Source of the DNA: a bacterium
Lineage (GTDB): Bacteria > 4484-113 > JAFGCY01
Direction of reading: 5' to 3'
DNA: 64,000 nucleotides
Assembly (NCBI GenBank): GCA_020849855.1
Contig: JADZFO010000015.1
Span: 101,126 to 165,125, forward strand
The translations under genes and the position numbers were made by a program. Below, one piece after another: positions 50,661 through 59,274 of this stretch; within the stretch, counting starts at the first letter, position 1; each line of letters begins with the position of its first letter. The notes under the pieces are model-generated. The model saw nothing but the letters and a program-made list of their open reading frames with translations, searched no databases and was not told the origin of the DNA.

Positions 50661-51551
50661 TCATAGAAGTCGGGCTGGCTCTGAGTATCTACGCGCAGCC
50701 AACCAGCAAAACATTGCCCCAGAGAGATACAAGGCCATAGTTAAGACTTTAAAGTAGTACCAGCCAAAGTCACCGGCCAAGACATACACCTCTATCCAGA
50801 TCCGGTAATAGACAATGCTTAGCAATGAGCTCAGTCCAAGCCCAAGAACCAAGGCGAGTACTGAAATGGAGACCAGCGACACCTGACGGCCGCGAAGCCA
50901 TAGACTAGCAGCAAGTGTTTGCAGCACCGCGACCAGTGTAAGCAGAGAAATCGATGCAAGCAGGGTCATTACCTGTTCGCCAAGACTCATTGGGGCAACC
51001 CAGAAGGTCGGTGCTTGGCCAAAGTCGACCTGTCTGCCGCTCAGACTGAGGACTGTGATAACCGCCATCTGGACAATGAGTAGACTGCCAAGCAGTCCTG
51101 GAATAAGCCGGAGGGCTAGGCGACTTCTCAGGCGCCATAGAGCCAGTCCAATGTCGCGTCGTCCAAAGCTTGCAAGCAGGTCATCATTTAGCCTCAGCCC
51201 TCCGACGCAGAGCTGAAAGAGGAAAACCATGCATACAAGTGCGGCGTACCATAACGCAGACGAAAAGTAGCGCCACATGCGGCCTTGGTAAATCCAAGTT
51301 TGGGCGAAGCTGTAAAGTGGGCCCTGATGCGCTTTGTCTGCATAAATCCCGAGCAAGTAGTTATGCGTGACCTGGATAAGACTGTAGACCACCGCCAGGA
51401 AGATGCCAGTGATTAACAGCCAGCGAGATCGGCGCAGGATGGTGCGGGTCTGACGCAGAAACAGCTGGTATAGAGGATCAGTCAAGTCCTGAAATGATAA
51501 ACGGAGGTGTTTCGGGTCCACAGGGCTGGACCAAAAGAGTCTCGAGGGCAT
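50661..51551 (-). CDS. Multi-pass membrane protein, ABC-permease-like, unknown family
   Basis: 296 residues with about six hydrophobic segments (near 45-65, 100-125, 155-175, 195-225, 225-245 and 265-285). The layout resembles ABC-2 permeases, but no ATPase gene is adjacent and I see no family motif. GC is lower than in carB next door. It is divergent from carB. Confidence 0.65.
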   Translation of the reverse strand: MPSRLFWSSPVDPKHLRLSFQDLTDPLYQLFLRQTRTILRRSRWLLITGIFLAVVYSLIQVTHNYLLGIYADKAHQGPLYSFAQTWIYQGRMWRYFSSALWYAALVCMVFLFQLCVGGLRLNDDLLASFGRRDIGLALWRLRSRLALRLIPGLLGSLLIVQMAVITVLSLSGRQVDFGQAPTFWVAPMSLGEQVMTLLASISLLTLVAVLQTLAASLWLRGRQVSLVSISVLALVLGLGLSSLLSIVYYRIWIEVYVLAGDFGWYYFKVLTMALYLSGAMFCWLAARRYSEPARLL

Positions 51552-51621
51552 GGCTAGGCCGGAAAGAGACGCGCGGGCAGGACCAGGTCATTGCAGGAGC
51601 GCTTTGTAAGCCGCCGCCCGC

Positions 51622-51627
51622 TATAAT
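51622..51627 (+). promoter_or_regulatory. -10 element directly upstream of carB
   Basis: TATAAT lies 9 bases before the GTG at 51637, so transcription would start about 2-3 bases before it and the mRNA would be nearly leaderless. No good -35 is seen. Confidence 0.45.
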
Positions 51628-51636
51628 CACCTTTTA

Positions 51637-54600
51637 GTGACTCCCTCCACACCCACCGACACCGAAATAAACCCGCCTTCCGGGTTCGCGCGCGCCTCTG
51701 CGGATAGTGCTTCCACGCCCGTAGAAGCCGGGCGGGGGCAAGCCCCGCCCCTGCGCGAGCGCCCCCCGCTGCCAAAGAAGGTGCTGGTCATCGGCTCCGG
51801 GCCGATCGTCATTGGCCAGGCGGCCGAGTTTGATTACGCCGGCACCCAGGCCTGCCGCTCGCTGCGCGAGGAAGGCGTCGAGGTGGTGCTGGTCAACTCC
51901 AACCCCGCCACGATCATGACCGACCGCGAGAGCGCGGACCGGGTTTATATCGAGCCGATGGACCTGCCGCACCTGGAGGCGATCATCGCCCGCGAGCGGC
52001 CGGACGCCATGCTGCCCACCCTGGGCGGGCAGACCGGCCTGAACCTGGCCACGAAGCTCTGGCAGGCCGGCATCCCGCAGAAGTACGGCGTGCGCCTGCT
52101 GGGCACCAGCTTTGAGACCATCCAGCGCGCTGAAGACCGCGAGATGTTCCGCAGCACCATGCGCGAGCTGGGCATGCCGATCCCGGACAGCCATGTGGCG
52201 GAAAGTTTCGAAGAGGCGATGACGATCCAGGCCCAGATGAGCTTCCCGCTGATCATCCGCCCGGGCTATACGCTGGGCGGCACGGGCGGCGGCATCGCCT
52301 ACAACATCCAGGAGTTCGCCGAGATCACCTCCACCGGCCTGCTGCACAGCTTTAACAAGCAGATCCTCATCGAGGAATGCCTGGTGGGCTGGAAGGAGCT
52401 GGAGTGGGAGGTGATGCGCGATGCGGACGACAACTGCATCACCGTCTGCAACATGGAGAACCTGGACCCGATGGGCATCCATACGGGCGACTCAATCGTC
52501 GTGGCCCCCAGCCTGACCCTGAGCGACGCTGAGTACCAGCTGCTGCGCAGCGCGGCGCTGACCATCATCCGCGGGCTGAAGATCGAGGGCGGCTGCAATG
52601 TGCAGTTCGCGCTCTGCCCGACGGAGCTGAAGTTCCATGTGATCGAGGTCAACCCGCGGGTCAGCCGCAGCTCCGCCCTGGCCTCCAAGGCCACGGGTTA
52701 CCCCATTGCCCGCGCGGCGGCGAAGATCGCGCTGGGCAAGCGCCTGCATGAGATCACCAACCCGGTGACCGGCGAGACGATGGCCTCCTTCGAGCCGGCG
52801 CTGGACTATGTGGTCATGAAGATCCCGAAGTGGCCCTTTGACAAGTTCCGCGAGGCCGACCGCCGCCTGGGCACGCAGATGAAGGCCACCGGCGAGGTCA
52901 TGAGCATTGACCGCACCTTCGAGGGCGCCTTCCTGAAGGCCCTTTCGGGCCTTGAGGTGCGCCTGCAGAGCTTCCGCACCAAGCGCTGGGCCAATGTGCC
53001 GGACCGCGAGCTGCTGGGATTCCTGGCCGAGCCGACGGACGGGCGCATGTTCGCGCTCTTTGAGGCGATGAGCCGGGGCTACAGCCCGGACTACCTGCAC
53101 AAGCTGACCCACATCAGCCTGTACTTCATTGAGCGCATCGCGCATGTGCTCGAGCTGGAGCAGCGCCTGCGCGCCGGCGGCAGCCAGATTGACGCGGAGC
53201 TGCTGGCCGAATGCAAACGCTATGGCATCACCGATGGCTTTGCTGCCCGGGTGCTGGACGTGCCGCAGTCGGCGATCCAGGCCCTGCGCGCGGAGCAGCA
53301 CCTGGAGCCGAACTACAAGGCTGTGGATACCTGCGCGGCGGAGTTCTTCGCCCGCAGCCCTTACTTCTATAGCACCTATGCCGAGCAGAGCGACCCGCGG
53401 ATGGAAGAGCGGGCCCGGGGCGTTGCGGCCTTCCCAGCAGGGGCCGACCTTGTGTCGGCCCATGAGGCTGATGGTAAGGACGGGCCGACACAAGGTCGGC
53501 CCCTACAGGGCAAGGGAAAGGTGCTGGTACTGGGCTCGGGGCCGATCCGCATCGGCCAGGGTATCGAGTTCGACTATGCATCGGTGCATGCGCTGATCGC
53601 CCTGCGCCAGATGGGCTACCGGGCCATCATCGCCAACAACAACCCTGAGACGGTCTCCACGGATTTTGATGTGTCCGACGCGCTCTACTTCGAGCCGCTG
53701 ACCGTCGAGAGCGTGCTGGAGATCATCCGCCGCGAGCAGCCCCTGGGCGTGGTGTGCCAGTTCGGCGGCCAGACGGCCATCAACCTGGCCGCGCCGCTGG
53801 ACCAGGCCGGCATCCGCATCCTTGGCACCACCCGCGACGCCATCGACGAAACCGAGGACCGTGAGCGCTTCGATGCGCTGATGGAGCGCCTGGGCATCCC
53901 GCGGCCGCCGGGCGCCACCGTGCTGAACTATGACGACGCGGTGGAGGTGGCGCACCGCATCCGCTTCCCCGTGCTGGTGCGCCCCAGCTATGTGCTGGGC
54001 GGACGCGCGATGCAGATTATCTACACCACCGACGACCTGCAGCAGTACCTGCGCGACAACATCCACGCCTTTGCCGGCCAGCCCCTGCTGATTGACAAGT
54101 ACTTCCGCGGCAAGGAAGCCGAGGTGGACGTGATCAGCGACGGCGAGAACGTGATCATCCCTGGCGTGATGGAGCACATCGAGCGCGCCGGCGTGCACAG
54201 CGGCGACAGCATGGCGGTCTACCCGCCCCAGAGCCTGAGCCAGAGCGTGCTGGACCGCATCGTGGACTACTCCACCCGCATCGCCATGGCGATCAAGGCC
54301 AAGGGCCTGATCAACCTGCAGTTCGTGGTGGACAAGAGCGACGACGTTTACGTCATTGAGGTCAACCCGCGGGCCAGCCGTACCGTGCCTTTTATCTCCA
54401 AGATCACCGGTGTGCCGATGATCCGCCTGGCGATGGCCGGTATCATGGGCCAGAGCCTGAAGGATGTCTGGCCGCAGATGGGCCTGCAGCCGGGGAACCA
54501 CCACGTGGCGGTCAAGGCGCCGGTCTTCAGCTTCCAGAAGCTGCGTGAGATGGAGATCCAGCTAGGGCCGGAGATGAAGAGCACTGGCGAGGTGATGGGC

Positions 54601-55110
54601 ATTGCCACCGAGTTCCCCATCGCCCTGCGCAAGGCCCTCGTGGCCGCCGGCATCCCGGTACCCACCCGCGAGCAGTGCCGGGGCCTGCACCTGCTGGCCA
54701 CCGTGGCGGACTATGACAAGCCAGATGCGCTGGAGCTGATCCGCGGCTTCAGCGAACTGGGCTTCGGTGTGCACAGCACCTCCGGCACGGCGCGCTACCT
54801 GAACGACAACGGCGTGCCGGCGCAGGCGGTCAGCAAGCTCTCAGAGACACGGCCGCATATCGTCGACCATATCCTCAACGGCCGATTCCACCTGGTGATC
54901 AACACGATTTCGGAGAACACCAAGGCCGAGGCCGAGGCGCGGCTGATCCGCCGCGCGGCCGTGGAACACAACGTGCCGATCCTGACCAGCCTGGACACCG
55001 CGCAGGCCCTGCTGATGGCGATCCGCGCGACACCGGACCAGGGAGCGCCGGGGGTCACGGAGCTGGGAGAGGTGCTAGCGAAATCGCCGGAGGCCCGGGG
55101 CTCCGCTTAG
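51637..55110 (+). CDS. carB: Carbamoyl-phosphate synthase large subunit
   Basis: Makes carbamoyl phosphate for pyrimidines and arginine from the ammonia released by CarA. 1157 residues, some 80 longer than usual. Both ATP-grasp halves are complete: KKVLVIGSGPIVIGQAAEFD (from about 47) and GKVLVLGSGPIRIGQGIEFD (from about 628), each with its GGRA/GGTGGG loop. The C-terminal MGS-like allosteric domain runs from about 1005. The extra length comes from a 45-residue N-terminal extension and about 28 residues in the linker between halves, both encoded by palindromic repeats. carA is not adjacent. Confidence 0.96.
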   Translation: MTPSTPTDTEINPPSGFARASADSASTPVEAGRGQAPPLRERPPLPKKVLVIGSGPIVIGQAAEFDYAGTQACRSLREEGVEVVLVNSNPATIMTDRESADRVYIEPMDLPHLEAIIARERPDAMLPTLGGQTGLNLATKLWQAGIPQKYGVRLLGTSFETIQRAEDREMFRSTMRELGMPIPDSHVAESFEEAMTIQAQMSFPLIIRPGYTLGGTGGGIAYNIQEFAEITSTGLLHSFNKQILIEECLVGWKELEWEVMRDADDNCITVCNMENLDPMGIHTGDSIVVAPSLTLSDAEYQLLRSAALTIIRGLKIEGGCNVQFALCPTELKFHVIEVNPRVSRSSALASKATGYPIARAAAKIALGKRLHEITNPVTGETMASFEPALDYVVMKIPKWPFDKFREADRRLGTQMKATGEVMSIDRTFEGAFLKALSGLEVRLQSFRTKRWANVPDRELLGFLAEPTDGRMFALFEAMSRGYSPDYLHKLTHISLYFIERIAHVLELEQRLRAGGSQIDAELLAECKRYGITDGFAARVLDVPQSAIQALRAEQHLEPNYKAVDTCAAEFFARSPYFYSTYAEQSDPRMEERARGVAAFPAGADLVSAHEADGKDGPTQGRPLQGKGKVLVLGSGPIRIGQGIEFDYASVHALIALRQMGYRAIIANNNPETVSTDFDVSDALYFEPLTVESVLEIIRREQPLGVVCQFGGQTAINLAAPLDQAGIRILGTTRDAIDETEDRERFDALMERLGIPRPPGATVLNYDDAVEVAHRIRFPVLVRPSYVLGGRAMQIIYTTDDLQQYLRDNIHAFAGQPLLIDKYFRGKEAEVDVISDGENVIIPGVMEHIERAGVHSGDSMAVYPPQSLSQSVLDRIVDYSTRIAMAIKAKGLINLQFVVDKSDDVYVIEVNPRASRTVPFISKITGVPMIRLAMAGIMGQSLKDVWPQMGLQPGNHHVAVKAPVFSFQKLREMEIQLGPEMKSTGEVMGIATEFPIALRKALVAAGIPVPTREQCRGLHLLATVADYDKPDALELIRGFSELGFGVHSTSGTARYLNDNGVPAQAVSKLSETRPHIVDHILNGRFHLVINTISENTKAEAEARLIRRAAVEHNVPILTSLDTAQALLMAIRATPDQGAPGVTELGEVLAKSPEARGSA
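51730..51750. repeat. Palindromic repeat in the N-terminal extension of carB
   Basis: GGGCGGGG (51730-51737) and CCCCGCCC (51743-51750) around GCAAG, followed by CTGCG. It has the GGGC...GCCC(C)T frame of the 42034 units and encodes part of the added residues. Confidence 0.8.
53440..53510. repeat. Double palindrome inserted in frame within carB
   Basis: Two copies of GGGCCGAC/GTCGGCCC in opposite orientation: 53441-53461 (loop CTTGT) and 53482-53502 (loop ACAAG), 20 bases apart, followed by CTACAGGG. It also forms a larger inverted repeat. It encodes about residues 600-628, between the two halves of CarB. Confidence 0.93.
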
Positions 55111-55167
55111 ACGCAGGGCGTGCAAGGCCGCCTGGTTGCTGGTCTGGGGTAGGGTGCGGAAAGCCAG

Positions 55168-55250
55168 TGCCGAAGGGGGGACTCGAACCCCCATGAGGTC
55201 GCCCTCGGCTGATTTTGAGTCAGCTGCGTCTGCCATTTCGCCACTTCGGC
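55168..55250 (-). tRNA. tRNA-Leu (anticodon CAA)
   Basis: Type II tRNA of 83 bases: acceptor GCCGAAG/CTTCGGC with discriminator A, anticodon stem GCTGA/TCAGC with loop CTCAAAA, a long variable arm, and T loop TTCGAGT. CCA is not encoded (CTG follows), unlike the Ser and Ala tRNAs here. Confidence 0.93.
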
Positions 55251-55359
55251 CCGGGAAATGCGCCTTTCGCGGCGGCCTGCAGCCTGTCTGCAGGGTCTCT
55301 GGCGCACCGCTGTATTATACTGCGCAGTCCATTAGCGGACTCTTCACACTCTGCGGAGG

Positions 55360-56763
55360 ATGACCATGAACAGGCTCAGTCTCGTGCTCGCCGCTCTGCT
55401 GCTTCTGGCGCTGGCGGCCTGCAATCCGAAGGAAAAGACGGGCGGGACCACCCAGACCGGCAGCGACAGCAACAGCACCGCCAGCCAGAGCGGGGACGGC
55501 GCCGGCGCGGGCTTCACCGTCAAGATCGGCTTCAACTTTGAGGAGACCGGCAACACCGCCAGTTTCGGCCAGTCCAGCCACAAGGGCGCCGAGATGGCGC
55601 TGGAAGAGCTGGCCGGCATGCCCGACATGCCGAAGTTCGAGGCGGCCTGGGAAGACAACGCCTCCGACAGCACCCAGTCGGCGACCGTGGCTTCCAAGCT
55701 GATCAACGAGGATAAGGTGAACGTGCTGATCGGCTGCGTGGCCTCCAGTAACTCCATCGCGATGGCCAAGATCGCGGAGGAAGCCGGCATCCCGATGATC
55801 AGCCCGGCCTCCACCAAGACCACCCTGACCCTGATGGAGGATAAGAGCACGGTGCGCCCCCTGATCTTCCGCACCTGCTTTATCGACGATTTCCAGGGCA
55901 AGGCGATGCTGGACTTCTGCGTCAAGCATCTCAGCGCCAAGAAGATCGCCCTGCTGGTTGACGACGACCAGGACTACTCCATCGGCATCGGCGACACCAT
56001 CCGCGCAGAGGCCGCCGGGATGGGCGTCAGCATCGTGGCGGAGGACAAGTACCTCTCCAGCTCGGAGACTGACTTCCGCACCAAGCTGAACCGCATGAAG
56101 GGCGCCGGCTTCGACGTGCTGATCGTGCCGGGCTACTACGACAAGGTGGCGCAGATCGCCAACCAGGCCCGCGAGCTTGGCATCACGCAGCCCCTGGTGG
56201 GCGGCGACGGCTGGGACAGCCCGGACCTGTGGAAGAACGCCGGCAAGAACATTGAGGGCAGCTTCTTCACCAACCACTACGCGGCGGACGACCAGGACCC
56301 GGCGGTCCAGGGCTTCATCGCTAAGTACAAGGCCAAGAACGGCGGCCAGACGCCGGACGCCATGTCCATCCTGGCCTATGACTGCGTGATGGCTGTGGCG
56401 GACGCCTACAAGCGCGCCGGCAGCAACGACCCGACGGCCTTCTCAGAGGCGATGGCGGCCACCAGCGGCTTCCAGGGCGCCTCCGGCACCATCAACATCG
56501 ACGAGCACCACAACGCTTCCAAGAAGCTGGTGGTCGTTGAGGTGACCCCTGGCGGCGCCTACAAGTGGGTCTATACCTTCGACCCCAGCGGCGCGGCGAG
56601 CGCCCCGCCGGCTGATGGCTCCGCCAGTGGCGATATGCAGCCCAGCTCGGCGGCCGGCGCGCGCTTCAGCGGCGGTGCTGCTGCCGGCGGCGCTGAGGGC
56701 GGGACAGAGGGCGATGGCTCGGCCGAGGGCGGCGAAGACAGCGGGAGCGAAGGCGGAAACTAA
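55360..56763 (+). CDS. LivK-type ABC transporter substrate-binding lipoprotein
   Basis: 467 residues. The signal ends in a lipobox LALAAC-N (Cys near residue 22). A Peripla_BP_6 domain follows, from KIGFNFEETGNTASFGQSSH onward, with VLIGCVASSNSIAMAKIAEE and ISPASTKTTLTL typical of branched-chain amino-acid or amide receptors. The last 60 residues are Ser/Gly/Glu-rich. No permease or ATPase genes are adjacent, so it is an orphan receptor here. Confidence 0.9.
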   Translation: MTMNRLSLVLAALLLLALAACNPKEKTGGTTQTGSDSNSTASQSGDGAGAGFTVKIGFNFEETGNTASFGQSSHKGAEMALEELAGMPDMPKFEAAWEDNASDSTQSATVASKLINEDKVNVLIGCVASSNSIAMAKIAEEAGIPMISPASTKTTLTLMEDKSTVRPLIFRTCFIDDFQGKAMLDFCVKHLSAKKIALLVDDDQDYSIGIGDTIRAEAAGMGVSIVAEDKYLSSSETDFRTKLNRMKGAGFDVLIVPGYYDKVAQIANQARELGITQPLVGGDGWDSPDLWKNAGKNIEGSFFTNHYAADDQDPAVQGFIAKYKAKNGGQTPDAMSILAYDCVMAVADAYKRAGSNDPTAFSEAMAATSGFQGASGTINIDEHHNASKKLVVVEVTPGGAYKWVYTFDPSGAASAPPADGSASGDMQPSSAAGARFSGGAAAGGAEGGTEGDGSAEGGEDSGSEGGN

Positions 56764-56844
56764 GCCGCGTGCGCGGGCCCGTCTGGGCCGACATAGATGT
56801 CTCAAGCAGGGGCGGGCACAGACCCGCTCCTTTGCTTTGGCGGC

Positions 56845-57690
56845 TCAGACCATGCCGCCAAGCTCCTTGAAGGCGACAGGGTCGTGGCTGGCAAAGACCT
56901 TCGCGCCGCCACGGGCTGTGAGCCGCTGCAGCTTGGCCCTGGTAAGCGCCCGGGCCCGGGCATCCGACTGCAGCAGCATCTCCACGCCCTGTATGAGCAG
57001 GGGCGGACGCCGCTTTGCGCTTTGCAGCCAGCTGCCGTGATAGACCGCGTCGCCGCAGTGCAGAAGCCATCCGCGGATTGTCTCGATGGCCACGCCGCAG
57101 TGCCCGGCGCTGTGGCCCGGCAGGTCGACCATCAGGATCTTTTCGCTGAGGCCGGGCACAGTAAAAGCCCGGAACTCCTCCTGCCATTTGCGCGCGGACT
57201 GGGTGTCCAGCACCTGCCAGTTCGGCTTGTGGCTGAAGTGCAGGCCGCTGTAGCGCTGGCGGTCGATCAGACGGCGCCGCTGCATGGCCGCCCGCAGCTC
57301 CGCGGGGTGGACGTGCACCTGCGCGCCCGGGAAGTCCTCCAGCCCGCCGGCGTGGTCCTTGTCCAGGTGCGTCATCAGGATATGTTTCACATCCCCGGCC
57401 TGGAAGCCCAGGCGCTGGACATGCCGTAGCGCGCTCATGCCGCGGGTCGCCCCGCCGCCCAGGGTCATGCCGATGCCAAGGCGCAGCAGGGGGTTCTCGA
57501 TATCGCGCTCGCTGAGACCGGTGTCCACCAGGGCCAGGCCGCCGCCGGCTTCTGCGTCCAGCTCAATGAGCAGGCAGTGGATGACATAAGGCCCGCGGGC
57601 CAGGATGCCGCCCTGGCCATAGCTGAGAGCCGCGAAGGGCGTCCTGAAGAAACCGCAGCTGATGTGGTGGATGAGCAGGACGCTACTCAC
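56845..57690 (-). CDS. MBL-fold metallohydrolase (lactonase-like)
   Basis: About 281 residues from GTG 57690, chosen because it overlaps the preceding gene's stop (GTGA). The metal motif reads THLDKDHAGG instead of the classical HxHxDH: the second His is Asp. Further ligands fit LPGHSAGHCG, HCGDAVYHG and ASHDPVAF. The HLDxDHAGG variant occurs in a known branch near AHL lactonases; substrate unknown. Confidence 0.85.
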   Translation of the reverse strand: MSSVLLIHHISCGFFRTPFAALSYGQGGILARGPYVIHCLLIELDAEAGGGLALVDTGLSERDIENPLLRLGIGMTLGGGATRGMSALRHVQRLGFQAGDVKHILMTHLDKDHAGGLEDFPGAQVHVHPAELRAAMQRRRLIDRQRYSGLHFSHKPNWQVLDTQSARKWQEEFRAFTVPGLSEKILMVDLPGHSAGHCGVAIETIRGWLLHCGDAVYHGSWLQSAKRRPPLLIQGVEMLLQSDARARALTRAKLQRLTARGGAKVFASHDPVAFKELGGMV

Positions 57691-59105
57691 TCCTCTCCCA
57701 AGAGTTCTGTGTCTTGGTGCTTGCTTAGTCGATCGTGTATTTGGTCGATCCAACTTCTAGGTGGTTCATCACTAAATGGCTCATTGAACCACTCTTCATA
57801 CAGCCGAGCAAAACCACAGCTGTGCCTGATTGCCCTGAAGAGTGGCCACTCCTTTAATGCGGACTTCTTGCCTGTGAACTGCTCTTTGCATAAAGTTAGC
57901 CAATGCAGCGCTGTGGCTTCATCCTCAAGGAGGCACGCATGAGCCAGTCGGTAAAGTGGGGGTTTGGTTTGAAGGTCAACACTGGCGAACAGTTGCTTAA
58001 CTTCAGGAATGCGACCCTGCCACCTTAGCGCTTGCGCGTAGTTGAAAAACATGTACTCTTCAACTTCAGCCGGAATCTGATGCCGACCCTTTGGCATCTT
58101 AACAGGATACACAAGCAAGGACTCTGCCATTACAAACCGCTCAGCGCACAAGAGTTCATAGGCAATGCTATTGAGTTTGTTGTCGCATTCCATAATGTCC
58201 TCGTTGAAAGTAGACCTCCAAACTAACCACCATACTCGCGTACCAAACTGAAAAAGGCACTCGGCGGCGCTTTCAAGATAGACTTGGTCCAGTGGGAGGA
58301 TGTGATGCAATTCCACACCTTCGGCTTCAGGTAGATCTTTGCAGTTTTGCAAATAGGATCTCGTTACACGTCCCCGGTTGTGAGCGAACAAGTGTCTGCG
58401 TGCTGTTAGTTCAAGGAAAGTGGTCCAGCTAGGAAATGACTCGCTTATCCCTTTGATATCTCTTGGGGCCCCCAACACAATGGTCTGAATTTCACAAAGT
58501 TGTTCTTGATACCCCATGCGCAAAATTCTTAGAATCTCCATCTCAATCAGTTGCTCTTTGCCGTCGCCTTCACTTATCATGGTGGACCAGTCGGTGAAGG
58601 ACAGTTTGCACTTTGACCGATTAAGTACATCCGGATTGCTATCAAGCGAAATGAACAGCAGATCACATAGAAGTGCATCATAGTTCGCCACGAGATTCAA
58701 AAATATTGAAGCTGGCAGTTCTGTAAGGGCTGTAAGAGTCGTTTCACGCTCCCGTGTGTCAGTTCCTAGAACTTGGTCAAGAAAGATAAATCGATCTCGC
58801 ATTGCAAGCTGCTTAACTGTCTTAATAAGATCACTATCCTCTTGTGTCCCCTGTTCAATAGGAGATTCTCTCCTTTCCTCTAGTTGCTTGGCTTTAGAAA
58901 TTATCTCCTTCGGCCTTTGATACATCAAGAAGAGCTTGGATTCAAATGTATTCATCATTTCCGCAAACGCCCTTGGTAGTCCGTCTATCAACAGGCAATA
59001 GTGGTCAATTGTGTCTATGAACCATCTGGTTCGCCGACCTTGGTCTTGGGCATTCTGCATGGGCTGATATCTTAGTGGAATCTGAGACTTTAGTCTAGAT
59101 AGCAC
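57687..59105 (-). CDS. HEPN-like protein of unknown function, low GC
   Basis: 472 residues, A+T-richer than all surrounding genes. The middle (about 230-250) has TARRHLFAHNRGRVTRSYL, which fits the HEPN motif R-x(4-6)-H plus the usual N/G follow-up seen in ribonuclease-type toxin and abortive-infection proteins. The C-terminal 160 residues are helical and TPR-like (FNYAQALRWQGRIPEVKQLF). Its stop overlaps the MBL gene. A defence role is a hypothesis only. Confidence 0.65.
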   Translation of the reverse strand: MLSRLKSQIPLRYQPMQNAQDQGRRTRWFIDTIDHYCLLIDGLPRAFAEMMNTFESKLFLMYQRPKEIISKAKQLEERRESPIEQGTQEDSDLIKTVKQLAMRDRFIFLDQVLGTDTRERETTLTALTELPASIFLNLVANYDALLCDLLFISLDSNPDVLNRSKCKLSFTDWSTMISEGDGKEQLIEMEILRILRMGYQEQLCEIQTIVLGAPRDIKGISESFPSWTTFLELTARRHLFAHNRGRVTRSYLQNCKDLPEAEGVELHHILPLDQVYLESAAECLFQFGTRVWWLVWRSTFNEDIMECDNKLNSIAYELLCAERFVMAESLLVYPVKMPKGRHQIPAEVEEYMFFNYAQALRWQGRIPEVKQLFASVDLQTKPPLYRLAHACLLEDEATALHWLTLCKEQFTGKKSALKEWPLFRAIRHSCGFARLYEEWFNEPFSDEPPRSWIDQIHDRLSKHQDTELLGEE

Positions 59106-59274
59106 TTGTTTAGAATAGGCTGATTGTCAATTTGCAAGTCTAGACACATCAATATCTGTTGTGTCCAATGAGTTTGGCCCCTTTTCGTAGACGACTGTGT
59201 ACTCGTGCATTTGATACCACTCCAAAGCAAAGCTGCGAGCACCTCACCAAACCTTCATTGTGGGCATGGCGCCG

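Noticed and set aside
52492..53493. Minus-strand frames opposite carB
   Set aside because: Carbamoyl-phosphate synthase covers the region fully on the plus strand.
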